The notes beneath the pieces are model-generated. The model was not told where the DNA came from, searched no databases, and saw only the letters and a list, made by a program, of their open reading frames with translations. Below are positions 9,949 to 23,041 of a DNA stretch of 64,000 nt, piece by piece. Position 1 is the first letter of the stretch. The number at the start of each line of letters is the position of its first letter. The DNA lies in assembly GCA_001632425.1 (NCBI GenBank), contig KV425604.1, positions 156,982 through 220,981 of the forward strand, in the 5' to 3' direction. A program made the translations under genes and the position numbers. Origin of the DNA: Neolentinus lepideus HHB14362 ss-1 (Eukaryota; Basidiomycota; Agaricomycetes; Gloeophyllales; Gloeophyllaceae).

Positions 9949-12900
9949 CTACAGCTCGCTGGAGTCGTCATAATATGAGATCTCTGCATCGTCGTCAACC
10001 ACGAAGCTTCCAAACGCATACTCGTCAGGAACGTCATCTTCTCGGGGCGGAGAGCTGGACATTGGTTGCCTGGATCGCAACGGGCGATCGGGGCCAAATC
10101 TGCCTTGCTTCAGTGGACGGTGTGCGAATACAGGGCCTCGCGCACCAGCCGGTGCTTGGGTGAACAAGCCCTGACGGTATGCAGTTGTCTGGTCATAGGA
10201 AGGTGACACTTGAGTTTCCAGCGGCTCCTCTAAGAAGCGCAGATCGGATTCATTCGCAACTTCCTCGAAATCGTCTGATTCACCTTCACTGGAGTCCTCT
10301 CCCGAGTGAGCAGCTTCAGTCTCGACCCAAGGATTGTGCGCTCTGGTATCCTTAGACTGCTTTCGACCTTCATGCTTCACACATGGAACATCCTTGGTGG
10401 AGGGACCTGTAGCATCAGGACGGCGCAGTCGCGCTAAAGGACCCGTAATTGGAGAGGAGTCTACCTCAATTGCCGCCACGGGTCGCTTTCTGCGACGGTT
10501 CGGGATGCGAACAGCAAAGGAGGGCTCTGGCGCGGTTAATTCTTGTGCGTCGGATACCTCTAGAGTCGACTGTAAGCGGACAGGTAACGGAGGAGGAGGC
10601 ATGTCGCGTCGAAAGGAGCCTAGCTGGCCGCTTGGAGAATTCTGTATCAAATTCGTGGGGGGATCGAGGTCATACCGCTTCACTGGTGTCGACAAAGAAA
10701 TATCACCATCGTCCGGCCTTGCACGGTCTATCACAGCACGGTTGGGAGATGACTTGACGATCTGCATGTGCATTTCGTCGTTGTTATCATCATCATCATC
10801 ATCATCATCCAGAAGCCATGACATATCCTGTGGTGCAGCATCATCCTCTTGAGGTGAAGACAGTGACATGGGAGCATTTGCTCCCGTATCTAGTTGGTCT
10901 TCGTCATCGTCAACGAAGGCAAAATCCTCCTGAAGAGGCTCACTCGGGGAGCTGCTTCGTTGAACTGTGGGCTGATTTCGAGCACCGACGACAGCGGAAG
11001 CTGAAGCCCACTTCGGTGAGTCGTTACCGTCAAGTTCTATGACGCCCGCGAGAGGTACATCAGGCCGAGTTGAATCTGAGGTGGTTCGGGGGGAGCTGGA
11101 TCCAGGCAGGGGACTGATGTCTCGAGACGACCGTCTGCGGGATATCACTAGTCCTCGTTCAATCTCCATGTCATCCGAATCATCCTCCCCTTGTTGAGAA
11201 ATTTGAGACAACGTTGGAGCTTTAGGCGCTTTCTTTCGAGTTTTGGTCGCCTTTGGGCCATCAGCTGTTGTTTTGGTCTTGCGCAATTTCTGTGTCTTCG
11301 GCTTCGGTGACGATGTCACAGCAGGAGTGGATGCAGTGCGGCGCGGGGCGAAAACACCTCCCTCAATCTCCGCGTCCACATCATCATCCTTACCACCATG
11401 TTCATCAAATACGGTGGCTTTCTTGCGCTTCTTGGGTGCAGATTTGACAATCAAGTCTCGAACCGAAACGAACCCAGATACCACACCGGCAGGAACGTTC
11501 CTCAAAGGGTCGTCATCCCGCTTCCTCTTCTTGCCTTTCGACGGCGACTTGCCTCCATCAGGTGCAGGCGCAGCTTTCTCCTTTGTCTCCCGGACATACT
11601 CCTGGATATCCATTTTCATCTCGACACACTGCGGTGTCACGTCGTTCGGCAAGAGCCGTTCCACATCACCGAATAGCTCGAGCTGTTCACCGCGAACGAT
11701 CGACTGTTGGACCTCTTCGTATTTCTCTTTAGCCTTCGCCCAGTTGGCCTCTTCACGACTTTCGGCGACTAGCACGTGGACGTAACCATCCCGTTTGCGT
11801 CCAGTACGACCTATTCGTTGCAGCTGTAAAATGGATCACGATGAATAGGAAACAAATCCGGTGAAATAGTATCCCTTACCATGCGAATCGGAGTAGATTG
11901 GACATCGTAACAAATGACCATATCTAGCTCGCCGATATCAAGCCCTTCTTCTCCTACTGAAGTTGCAACTAAGACGTTGAACTCTCCAGCCTTGAATTTC
12001 CGGATGATCTACGCAATCGACAGATTTCTGAGGGGACGAGACCAAGAAATAAAGATTGCGACTCACTTCCAGCTGCTCCTTTTGCCCGAACCCCTTATTC
12101 CCCTGCTTATCCGCCCCCTGCCCAACAAATTTCGTGGCCCGTATCATTGGATTCTCCTGATTCAGCCACTCCACAATCTCATCCACACATTCTCTATACG
12201 TCACGAACACCATGACCTTGGTCTCATCTTTACCGACAGGTTCCTCGCCCGTCTTCACAAAATGACTCAGGATAATTGCTTTCAATTTTTCCATCTTGGG
12301 ATGGACCGAGAGTCCCCGGTTGTACTGTGCCTCGAGTTCCTTAATGAGCTCCTGGAATACCGGATGCTTCTGCAAGCTGTTCTGCGTTTGCTTTGACGAG
12401 CCGTTCTTGCCAGTGGGGGCCGTTCCTTGTGAGATTTCCTGAAGTGAGTTGTAGCACATCCGTATGCTACACTCCAGCTGGGCCACGAAAAGAACTACTT
12501 AGCTAGTCTGTCATGGCTTGTGCAGATATACTCACCAGATATCCCATGGCGCGAGCGAGCTGACCTAGGAGCTTCAGGCTCGCATACGTCCAGGTTAGAG
12601 AACGCGAATCTGGGCGTCTGCTGACTTCTTGCATAGCCATGTTACAACGAAACGGCTGGATCGTGACTGGGTCGAGATTCCCGAAGAGAATACCATTAGA
12701 TCTGAGGGGTTTGATTTTCTCCTGAAAACGTATTTAACCGCATGAGTCTCAATACAGATGAATGACGCAGGATATATTCACCTCCATGATCTTTGCCATG
12801 AGCGTCCGTATCTTGACAATATCATTGTGCATCACGATCTTGTGCTGTTCCGTTATCTATTTCGCAGCTCACGATCATCACCCTTCTAACCTCTGCATAC

Positions 12901-14537
12901 CCAACAACTTTCACACACCTTCTTATGCATATATCCACGCAAGTCGATACTGTTCTCATCTCTGATCTCAATTCTGCTAATATGCAGTGAATCAACGATT
13001 TCCTGGACAACCTCGGGTTTGCCACCCGGCGTTGCCGTAAGAGCTAGAATCCGAAAGTGCGGGTTTTTCGCCATCATGTAGCGCACGACTTGCGCGTATG
13101 CATAGTCGCCTGTGCCTTTATGAGCTTCATCTGTCGATCAAGCACCGGTGAGTCATATGTTGGTAATGATGACAGTATCAAATAAGGGAGCATACCAACT
13201 ACCAACAGTATGATATCTCTAGGGTCGCACCTCTCCATGGCTAGGTCATTCATAAGCGTCTGCGGAGTCATATAAAATACCCGCTTTTGGTCCCACTGTC
13301 ACGCAGAAGTCGATAACCCATTACTTCAATCTTTCGTTTCAGATAATTCTAATTCAACACAACATACCTGCCTGCTACGGGTGCTTTGAGGAATATCGCC
13401 CGTCAGTTCGGCGGCGTCTGACCCCGGGATGCCGCATGTTTTATGGCAGGCGTCAATTTGCTGAGCTACGAGTGGCTTCGAGGGCGCTACGAAGATAACT
13501 TTTCCGTCTGGAAACCAGTGATAAACTATATCGTGCAGGCGGCAATCGCGAGAGTTTAATATAGGTGCTAAACTGATACAACGCCACGCACAGTTTAGCA
13601 TTACTACACCCGCAATGAACGTCTTGCCGAGACCCGTAGGAAGTGCGACTAAGGTATTTTCGAACAGGCTATTCCGGACGATGTTGAACTGGTAGTCACG
13701 CTTGGGCTGATTAAGAGGATATATCCATGTCTTCATTGCTAAATGGTCTGCTTCCAATTTCATTGGTGGTGGCTAATCAAGCGAGTATTACTCCTAACTG
13801 AATAGTGTTCAATGGTTGCACACACCGGCCTACAAGAAATGCCTTGAAGATCAGAGTAGAATAATACCATGGAGAGTTCCTTACCCCACTACAGAGAGAT
13901 GGAAATCTGTAAGCGTAGACTTGAATGCGCAGACATCCCACTTACAAGCTACCATAGGACTAGGGAATTGCTCAAATTCCACCAATTCATCCTCTTCATC
14001 TTCCTCTCCAGGAAACTTGTTCTTGCCTTTAGACTTTGATCCTTTCCTCCATCCAGTCTTAGCGAACGCAGTATGGTCCCACTGCTTAGTCTTCCTGGGA
14101 GGTTTGCCGAACAGGTTACGAGAGTTAGATTTCACTCGCTGAAGCGGAGGTCGATGCGTCGACTGTGGTTGACATGATGAAGCTTGAGAGTATAGTATAT
14201 CACCAAAGAGAGTTGTCTGAACAGTATTCCTGGATGCTGTGCGGGCTAGGGGTTTCTTGCTAGGACCTGCTTTGGGCTCCTGTGCCGCAGAAGCCTGTTT
14301 CTGGAAGGCATTCTGTTCTATCCTCTGTAGCTCTGCCTCGAGGTCTCCGTAGTCATCAAAAGAAAAATCGAAATCAGAATCCTCTCGCGCAGTTGGCGCA
14401 GGTCGTGCGGGTCCAGAACGCGTGGGATGAGCTCTCTTTGGAGAGTTCGGAGGAGAAAGATGCGCCGCTTCGATAGCATCGACTTGGTTCAGCAGAGATG
14501 CGTCAAAATCGTCAGAGAAATAGTCATCGGAGCTCAT
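9949..14537 (-). CDS. MPH1: ATP-dependent DNA helicase Mph1/FANCM
   Basis: A long SF2 helicase that remodels replication forks and D-loops in DNA repair. Start ATG at 14535-14537; the N-terminal 200 residues are acidic and disordered. The helicase core contains [17 protein letters not shown], Walker [42 protein letters not shown], a DEAH box formed across an intron ([19 protein letters not shown]) and LALTATPGG. The second RecA domain is seen around 11938-12486 ([19 protein letters not shown]). The C-terminal third (9949-11775) is disordered, with basic patches and an Asp run encoded by a trinucleotide repeat. The gene is divergent from the G-patch gene, with 177 bp between starts. Introns are numerous; exact edges were not all fixed. 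Confidence 0.92.
10786..10809. repeat. ATC trinucleotide repeat, about 8 units
   Basis: The run of atc units lies inside the Mph1 reading frame, where the minus strand encodes a run of about eight aspartates. The length may vary between strains. Confidence 0.85.
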
Positions 14538-14714
14538 AGCGTGGCATAGGAAGAGAGAAAACTCAGAAAAGAGAAGTGGCCATTAGACGCGTTCCCATCA
14601 CGCGAGTCTGAGCACGTGACTATGTAGGTTGTTTGGGCTACCGTGTCTCCAGACGGCTCGGCTCCATTCTCATCACGCACACCCCGCTCGTCGTTTTCAG
14701 CGACGTCAACAAAC
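14538..14714. promoter_or_regulatory. Divergent promoter, MPH1 / G-patch gene
   Basis: Only 177 bp separate the two start codons on opposite strands, so both genes must share this regulatory space. No clear TATA element was identified. Confidence 0.5.
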
Positions 14715-16386
14715 ATGTCTGCAGAGTCCATTGCACGTTGGAACGCAATACCCCTCAACCGACCCTACTCCGGGTCGCCTCCTTTGAAGGTACTCTTTGC
14801 TTGCTTTTCACTGGCCTAACGTGCGCCCGTACTGCCTCTCCCTTCCCTCCATTCCTCCAGCGTTCAAGGTCGGACGATGGCCAATCTGATCAAGAGGACG
14901 ATAGCATTTCCCTTATATCCCGATCTCCCTCGCCTGTGGATCCAATGAATGTCGATCAAAATATTGACAAGTACGATGAATACCACAGAGGCACAGCCAG
15001 AGAAGTCATTACTGTGGAAACCAAGTTGAAATCCACAAACAAAGGCTTCGCAATGCTTGCCAAAATGGGTTGGGCGGAAGGACAAGGCCTTGGGTTATCG
15101 GGTGAAGGTGTGTCCCTTACTACATTACGGTGAATATATTCGAAAACCCTTCCGATTTATAGGGCGTGTTGATCCAATCCCTTTCACCGTAAAGAATGAT
15201 TCGACTGGTCTTGGTAAAGTCAACCAAGACTTCCGCATGATTGAGACTACGGTGTCTCAGCGCCGAGAGCTCGACTCCGAGCGTCAGACCAAAGAGTCCG
15301 AAGAGCAACGCAAGGCGCGAGAAGTACGTTCTATTCACATACTTCTCTGACTCCGATGACATTGTGGCATTCAAGGATGCTGCAGCGAAGAAAGCAGCTC
15401 TTCAAGAAGAAATCTCAACCACTCTCCGCGCCTTCTACTGCGAGCTCTGTGACAAACAGTTTAAAAACGTCGCCCAATACGACGAGCACACGAACTCCTA
15501 CGCGCACCACCACAAGGCCCGCGCGCGAGACATGCAGGCGGCGCAAAAGCTGATGCAGGGCCGCGGCAGCAAAGAAGACATCGACAAGCGCAAAGAGAAA
15601 GAACGAAAGCGGGAGGAGAAGGAGATGCGCAAATTGGCTGCAGCCGCTGGGATCAAGCTTGCTAAGCCGCCTGCTCTGGCGTCCGCTTCTACAGCGGGGG
15701 CCGATCCAGCTGAAACCAGCGCCGGCTTCAAAAAATCTGGATGGGCAGCGGTGTCGTCGGCCCCTCAGGCGCCCGTCGCGAATCAGAGTGCAAGTGGAAG
15801 CTGGTCAAGAATGCAGCAGCAAGCAGCACAATCGCCGCAAGCGGTCTCGCAAGCCTCTCGACCGCCCCCACCACGACCGCGCCTACCTTCGGCGCCTACT
15901 TTCAGCTCTGGAGGGCAGATGTCACTGGGTTCGGGCCCTACGTTGACTTCGTCCCAAGCCGAGGGACACCTTCATCCCTCTGCAGCGTCCAGCTCCAGGT
16001 CAGCAGATTGGTCGTCTTTCTCGCAGCCCACTGCTCCTTCTGGTGCTCTGCAACCGCTTCCGAGCAGTGGTATGCCGAGTCTGCCGCCTCCACCTGTGGC
16101 CTCGGGTAGCCGCTGGGCGACAGTTGCGCCCACTACCGAAGTACATTCTCAGGGTGGGTGGGCCACAATATCGGGACCTGCAGCGCCACCACCACCACCA
16201 CCTGCGGTAGCGACTGCAACCCTTACACCTGCAGTGCATGGGGATCCACCGATTTCGAGAGCAGAAGGCTTCTCTGGAACGGAGGTGCCCAATCCTGCTC
16301 AGCCCCCGATGCAGAAGCCCCGCAAGCCCGCGCCGGAGGACAAGCGTTCTAGTTGGCAGAACTTCAAAAAGAAAGCCTATCGGTGA
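14715..16386 (+). CDS. G-patch and C2H2 zinc-finger protein (GPATCH8-like)
   Basis: About 490 residues. The first exon starts at ATG 14715 and ends at 14789; removing 14790-14860 joins GSPPLK to RSRSDDGQSD. A G-patch domain follows: GFAMLAKMGWAEGQGLGLSG, then after an intron GRVDPIPFTVKNDSTGLGK. A further intron near 15323-15378 joins KARE to DAAAKKAALQ. A U1-like C2H2 finger (FYCELCDKQFKNVAQYDEH and HHH) comes next, then a Lys/Glu-rich helix and a long Pro/Ser-rich tail. The C-terminus is SSWQNFKKKAYR. The order G-patch then zinc finger matches GPATCH8, which is associated with pre-mRNA processing; a splicing-related nuclear role is inferred. Confidence 0.87.
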
Positions 16387-16639
16387 CGTCGACCATACAC
16401 ATTATTATAGCGACAATGCGTCATTGTAAAAAATATATTCTTTGCGACATTGTCAGAGAAGAGAATTTTGTTGTTGTACTAGGAGCTACTACACATATGC
16501 TTGTCTTTATAGAATGACATAAGGTGAATGAAACGACGAAGCACAGAAAGAAGTGACTGGCAATAAAAATGCTAAAATGCGCAGGGCACGCGAACGTGAA
16601 GCTCTAAACATGACCAACAGCGAACGCAGGAGGGTCCAA

Positions 16640-19271
16640 TTACTCCGAGTCGCTGCCGGAACTGTCAGAGCCGTCGCTCGAGTCGGAGGAATGCTCGCTC
16701 ATGTCAGCTCGAGACCCAGTGCTAGTGAGGTTCGCCGCGCCGCCCTGTTCGAAGAGTCTCATCCTCTCTTCAAGCTGGCGAATCTTCTCCGTCTCGACAT
16801 CCTCGTCCATGCTCTTTCGCTTCAGCCCACCTGTACCAGTTCCTTTGCCAGTACGGCTTCGCTTCGGCGCTGCGTTGCGCTGCAGAGGACGCAGAACGAA
16901 ATTGTAGAGCTTCGTAAGGACCGCCGCTGGTAATAGATCAATCTCCAGCTCGATTTCCTCGGTGCTCTGTAGAGATAGAGAACGACATAAAGCAAAGTGA
17001 TAACGAGAACGAAAACGGACTCACGTCGCGGATCTCGGGAACGCCCTCGTGAATAATCTGGATAACCTTTTCGAGCCTCGTCCCGTCGAGCTTCTGAATC
17101 GTCTCGCTGAGGTCCTTCTTCTGTTCAAAAGATAGAACATCGTCATCAGGAATGGTCTTCTTGGTACTCTTCTTCTTGCTCGAAGAGGCGTGCTTGGCAG
17201 GCTTGCTGGCCGCTTTCGAAGACGATGCAACAGGTGCCGCCTTCTCCTTCTTCTTCTCCTTTTTCTTTTCTTTCACTGGCTTGGTTTTCAATCCAGCAAG
17301 GTTGGCCTTCATCGTCTCGATCTGGCTCTCCATCTCTGCGATTGCGCCTGCAGAGTATATCACAAGAGTGTCACACTCCGAAATTTAAAAAAGCACTTAC
17401 GAGCACGCTCATCATCAGTCTCCTCGTCATCTTCGTCCTCGCCGTCGCTCCCCTCACGCAAAGGGGGCAGACTGAGCCACTTCTCATCGAAAAGCCTGTC
17501 CAGCTCGACACCGGCTTGGTTCACAGGAGTCCCAATAGGGTTAAAAGTGTAGCAATTGGTGATCATCAATTTGAAGTCTTCGCGGAACTCCCTCACGTTG
17601 CGATACCTGTGGTCGTCTAGCTTCTTGCGTATGGTGGACAGATCCATGGGCTTCTTGATGATCTTGGGATACGCCGGGATGTCAAGCTTAACCCAGTCTG
17701 CAGTATTTTGAGCGACACAACCCTGACAATGGGCAGCACATACTCACCGACGGGCTCATAAAAGGGACTCGCGATATTGTAGTGCTGCTTGCGGTGAAGC
17801 TCTGTCAGAATCTTGCTACAGTACTTCAGTTGCTCCGCAGTCCCATCGTCTCTATGTGCCTTCGCCTTCCGATGCCGCTTGGGGCCATCGACGTATGGAA
17901 GATCACGAGGCGGAGGGGGGTGGATTTCTCGCTTGGGCCGTCCATTCATATTTTCCTCCGATCGCCGAATAGCAGGGACAGAAGCGGAGGGTCGGCGGGT
18001 AGGAGGCTTCTTGGCAGAAGCCGGCGGAGCGGAAGGAGGAATGGGAGACGCTTTCTTCACGATAATCTGTTTCGGCTGTAGAAGCAGGTGAGAAGTTATA
18101 CGTGATACGCCGGCTGAATGAAGTATTACCTCGTCAGGAGGTGGCATCTGCTTGATCTGCTTGTCGAAGACGCCCTCGACCCTCTTACCCATGTGCGTGA
18201 TGACGTGGTCGGGACCATTGAATGTCTGGCAGTTCTTGAAGATCAACCGCACGTCGGAAACGAATTCGTCTGCGTTGTGGTAACGAGGACTGGCAGAGTT
18301 TGGATCGGGTTTCGCGGGGTTAGAGGCTGCGAGCTTGTTACTAATGGTCTCGAAGTCCATCGGGTGCTTGATTATAGAGGGGTAATGTGGTATATTAAGA
18401 GCGACAATATCAACAGGCTTGAGGAAAGGGGCAGCATCCTTAAGCTTTTTGAGTGTGCGAATAGTAGAGACACAGAATCGATGTTGCTGTAGACTGAGCG
18501 TGGACGGTCCCTGATGTTGCGGGGAGGTGGCACCGTTGACAACAGAAGGGCTTGCGGAGGCTGGAGGTGGAGTCGCAGACTTCAGAAGAGGTGACCAAAA
18601 AACACATCAGAACGCCTGCGACGGCGCACATAACATGGACACTCACATGGTTGATGGAAGCCTTATCCGCGTCTGAAAACTTGCGAGGCCGTTTGGCAGG
18701 GGGCTCGTCCTCGTCACGATCGTCAGGTATGCGCATAGAGTCGGATGCAACAGCAGTCGTCGAAGATCCTGTTGGAATTGAAATCGGCGAATGAGCAGTG
18801 TCGCCGTTCGGCGCTGGAAGAGGTGTCTCCGAGTCCATCTCGACATCGACCTTCGCCTCTTCCACCTCCTCTTTGGGGACGCCATTTGGCTCCGCCTGCT
18901 CTGCCATCTTCACATCGTCCAACAACTCCCCTGTTGGTGGTGGCGGTGTTCCTTTAGGAGGGTCGACGAGGATAGATTCTGGTACGCTTTCAGAGATTGT
19001 AGGAAACACGCTGCCCGACGCGTCGCTCACCTGGCGCTTGCGGAGAACCGTTCTGCGGGCACGTCGACGCGTCGTCGACCTTTTCCGTCTTCGCAGGCGC
19101 GGGTTCGTGTCGCGCGTCGCTCTCGACGGCGGCGCCGTCGATGTCGATCTTGGGGGTGACGTCGGTTACGTGGGAGACAGGGGTGGCTGGTGAGTCGGCG
19201 TCGGGGGAGACGTCGACGGAGTCGGAAGACAAGGTCTGGCCGTTGGTGTTGTCTGAGAGCGCTGCGTTCAT
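16640..19271 (-). CDS. BDF1: BET family double-bromodomain protein (Bdf1-like)
   Basis: Reads acetylated histone tails and recruits transcription machinery in the nucleus. From the N-terminus: a disordered Asp/Thr/Pro-rich region, bromodomain 1 (NIPHYPSIIKHPMDFETISN and IFKNCQTFNGPDH), a basic Pro-rich linker, bromodomain 2 (LHRKQHYNIASPFYEPV, KKPMDLSTIRKKLDDHRYRN and NCYTFNPIGTPVNQ), a Lys-rich stretch and an ET domain (LSFEQKKDLSETIQKLDGTR). The tail is a Ser/Asp-rich segment ending GSDSE, with the stop at 16640-16642. Both acetyl-lysine-binding Asn positions (NCQTFN, NCYTFN) are present. Several short introns are present, for example near 17345-17400. Its start lies 219 bp from the end of WDR70 on the same strand. 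Confidence 0.92.
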
Positions 19272-19489
19272 GGCGCGTGACGGTCACGCGGTCACTTCAG
19301 AGAGAGCAAGGGAAGATTTGGGGGAACAGGGGGGACTCCGAAGCGGGCTAGGTCTTTATACCTGCGCGGAATAAGGTTCGATCTCCCGCGCAGGGACCAT
19401 CCTTTTCCACACTCGTTTCTCCTCGCTTTGTCTCATTTTTCCTGCATATTTCGCGCGTTCTACTCGTACACAACACACACCCGAAACAT

Positions 19490-22117
19490 CTACTTGTCCT
19501 CTGCGTCCTCTTCGTCCTCTGCCACCTCTGCAAACACCGGTTTGGGCTGGTTCTGTCGCCAGGCTGTGGGAACCGATTCCGGAAATATCCGCCACGTCAG
19601 CAACAGCCGAGCCAAACCAAACCAAACATCAATCGCGTAAATCATCAACAGCCACATCTTTAGCAGATATTCAGTCCCTGTCAAAAAGCGGCGGGCTCAC
19701 CTGAAGTCCACTGCGGGTCCTCATCTGCCCTTTGTGCGTACTTGAGGAGCGCCTCGCGCGGCTAGAGAGAGCGATTATATTCGTTAGCGTCTGCGAAGAA
19801 CAGGTTCACAGGAAGAGAAGCCAGCTGATGATCAAGACGGACTCTGGGACCGCTATCGCCCGGCTAGCGCTCGTCAAATTTGGGCAGAAGGGCCCCCCGG
19901 CACCAGGAAATTGGCAACCGCCACGCATTCCCGGCTCGGAGAGACCGTCTCCGTCCAGAGAACACCATCCTGACCACAACTGACAGGAGGAAATCGAACA
20001 CCGAAGTCTTTCGATAACGGGCGGCGATGTGTAATAGCAGTGAAAATTTGTGGCACTCACGTCCTCGTCCCTGGTCGTGTTCCGAACCAAGTTCTGCACA
20101 ACGTGCTGCGTCGCGCTGGCACCAACGCGTCCTCCTTTGCCTGGGCCAGTGACCGGCAGCTCTGGACGCTTGCTTTTTCTCGGGTCCATCCTCTCCTTCT
20201 CCCTCTTGCGCTTGCTGCCTCGTCCAGCGTCGCCGTCGCGGTACATCGGGAGTGCATGTGGCGTAATAATAGTGGGCGCTGCCAACGCATCGGACATATC
20301 TTCGATAGTCGGTTTCTTCGCCGGGCCTTTGTTCAGAAGCAGTTTGGCACCATTGATAGATGTAACAGGAGAGTAAAGGACATGAATAGACCCGTCCGCA
20401 AGTCCTGTTACGATCTGTACGAGGATTATTAATGCTGATTTCCGGCCATCATAAATGCCAAAAAGAACTCGACCTGATTGATCTTTGAATGCCACATGAC
20501 TTTCACAGGTGTCGTTTCCATCTCCATCTCCCGTGCAATCTCCAGATTATCTCTGTGCAAGAACATGAGCCTTCCTTGCGCGCCCTTTGTTGTTGCGCCT
20601 GCTCCAGTGACAATATACTTCTCGTCAGGGCTAAATGCGGCATTAGTTGTTGGATACAGCGTCGTAAGACCAGACCGAGCGGAAACTGGCTTCTTGAACG
20701 ACCTGATGTCCCATACTAATGGCAGTCGTAGTGAATACAGTCCCCAGGACCATAGGCAGCAGCGGGCTACTCACGCTTTACGGTGTCATCGCCACCTCGT
20801 GTCAGGATCGTTCTTCCGTCAACGGAAAACACAAGAGAACCCGTTTCAGAAGCTTTCGTGTGAGCTCCTTCGATGCTCATGTCAGGCCGAACGAAATTAG
20901 AGTTGGTCTTCCATATGTGCAGCGCCCCGTCGAGACACGCTTTACAATCATCAGAGTGTTGCTATACAGACCCAGGGGATCGACACGTACCTCCAGCGAT
21001 GAGATTGCCATCAGGTGAATATGCGCACGTATTAACTTTCGTACGAGCACCCCGCTCTTTGGACTTCACGACAATAATGGATTTATGTTTGCGTCTATTT
21101 TCTGCATCCCATATTCTGTTTAACGTCAGACGATTCCTCGTATTTACAGAGTCTGCTACATACCGTATGGTGGAGTCAGCGGAACCGGTGATAAAATATT
21201 GGGAGTCCTTCGGGTGCCATGCGCAGGAAAGGATCTCTCCAACATGGCCGCTACGAACAGAAAGATGTTAGAGCATGATGAGGCACAAATCAATACACGC
21301 ACGCTGTGTGCTTCATATCACGTATGTAGGGATCACCCTTGACATATGTGGCACTATGGTCAGGTTAGACTATTCCGCTCAGGAAATTCGCCAGTAGCAC
21401 TCACTGTTCCTCTCCATCACGGTCATACAGTTTCGGCTGCAACGTACCAGAAATGACGAGGAACCATTGTCCATCGTGAGAGTACTTCACGTCATGTATC
21501 TAGGAAAGCAAGGGTAAGATAGCTGTCACTACAACAAGGCCTATGATTGTGAAAAGACGTACATAGTAAGTGCCGGCAGGTTCCCAAGTCTTAAAAGGCT
21601 TACACCGCATATCCATTCCACCAAAGTCCCATAGCTTGCAGTCATAATCATGGGAGCCAGACAGAATTCGTGCTCCGGAAGGGTCGAGGGTGAGGGCTGA
21701 GATGACCTTAGTATGGTCTTTCAGCACTAGCTCGTGCGTGGTGGGGAACTGAGGTGCATCCAAAGCTTCGTATTCAGGCTCGTCTGGATCATATTCGGGC
21801 TCGTCGTCATCTGCAGAGCCGCCCCTCGGTGGGGGCGGTGGGCCCATTTCATCAGGATCGAATTCCGGCTCCTCTGATTCAGGTGCCTTTAAAGGCCCTG
21901 GAGAGGTAGACCTGTCATCTCGCTGTTCCTCCTTGATCTCATTCTTGGTCGGAAGCAACTGCAATGAACATCTTAGCCAGAATTACCTGGGAATGGTTGT
22001 CAGACATACCTCTTCTCGTTTCATTTTGTCGAAGCGCTTCGGGTCCAGCGTCTTCTTCTTGGTGCTTTTTCCAAAGCCAGAGATGCCCATGGCCGCGAAG
22101 ACGTCCAAGTCCGACAT
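19490..22117 (-). CDS. WDR70: WD40-repeat protein WDR70
   Basis: The N-terminus has the WDR70 hallmark GFGKSTKKKTLDPKRFDKMK, then an acidic region (PEFDPDEMGPPPPPRGG, DEPEYDPDEPEYEALDAP) and a WD40 propeller (KVISALTLDPSGARILSGSH, CKLWDFGGMDM). Later repeats are broken by many small introns from about 20,450 to 21,600. The C-terminus after the propeller is basic (SKRKREKERMDPRKSKRPEL), then DEDPREALLKYAQRADEDP. Splicing a roughly 130-nt intron gives WRQNQPKPVFAEV and an acidic end, as in animal WDR70. WDR70 is nuclear and has been linked to H2B ubiquitination and DNA repair in other organisms; that role is inferred by orthology. Start ATG at 22115-22117. Confidence 0.9.
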
Positions 22118-22356
22118 GTTGATTGCAGCAGAGCTAGACTCGGGTTGTAACAGTGAAGGGTCACTGTGTATGTCTTCAGCGCTTATTGGATTGCCGCATT
22201 TGTGGCCTTTAATTACGTAACGAGGCTTCTTTCAGGTCGCGTACGTTTGGCTCTCCCGCAGGTCTGTCTGTGACTTACTCATTCCATCTAGCTCCGGGGT
22301 TCTTCGTCTCTCTTCCACTCTGTCCTCTTTCGTTTGAAAGGCCCCCTCCTTCATCC
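22118..22356. promoter_or_regulatory. Divergent promoter, WDR70 / orphan gene
   Basis: 239 bp separate the two start codons. The segment nearest the orphan gene is pyrimidine-rich, as is common upstream of fungal start codons. Confidence 0.4.
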
Positions 22357-23041
22357 ATGCTCAAACGCTCGCGTCCAATCACCCCGCCGCCACACCTGGA
22401 GGAGCTTCCCAGTCTGCCACTGGTACCAGGTCCTTCCTCGATCGAATACTACCAGCGAGATGTAAAGCGGCGTAGGACGGCAGCACCGAGCTTGGATGGC
22501 CCGTCTCGTGGATGGGAACGGTCCAGTTTTTGTGATGAAGAAGACGAAGAGGATTGGTGGCAGGACGAGAATAACGGTCGAGGTGCCGAGGCATCGTTAG
22601 AAACCTCGAAACAATATCAGGCATCAAATAGCCTGCTCCATGACTTACATGCCGAATACCAGCACAGGATGCTCTTCTCACCATCACCAGCAGCATCGTC
22701 GCGGCACTTCCCCAGCCAAGCAGGTCCTTACTCGCCTCAGTCACATGCGGTCCATCTAGGGAAGCAGAGTATGCGATATTTATCAGACAGGCCTGTCATG
22801 ACCGAAATAAATGGTCATCTACAAAGGGCTATGGCCATGCATATGGAAAAGGGTGGCTTAGACACGGCCGAAGAACAGCGCGTGAGGGCAAGATATGAAG
22901 AGAGCAATAGGTATGTGCTGTCGATCTATCTGTCGAGATATATTTCTGACGCATTTGTCATTGCGCGAAAGATTGCTACGCTCGTTGTTCCTCAGTCGAA
23001 GGCGAGAATCGCCCGCCACAGATGCTGGTCCTTTGTCATGA
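22357..23041 (+). CDS. Uncharacterised, probably basidiomycete-specific protein
   Basis: About 207 residues in two exons. The ATG is at 22357. Removing the 61-nt intron 22911-22971 (GTATGT...AAAG) joins RARYEESNR to LLRSLFLSRRRE and leads to TGA at 23039-23041. The protein has a Pro-rich N-terminus, a basic patch (DVKRRRT) that could be a nuclear signal, an acidic Trp-rich patch (DEEDEEDWWQDENN) and a helical C-terminal part. No known domain is recognised. The splice model is supported because it restores a long reading that otherwise drifts into low-quality sequence. Function unknown. Confidence 0.65.

Noticed and set aside
10334..10852. 172-codon + strand frame opposite the Mph1 tail
   Set aside because: It is the antisense shadow of a low-complexity coding region.
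15498..16239. Frames on both strands overlapping the G-patch gene tail
   Set aside because: They mirror the Ala/Pro/Ser-rich tail and have no independent support.
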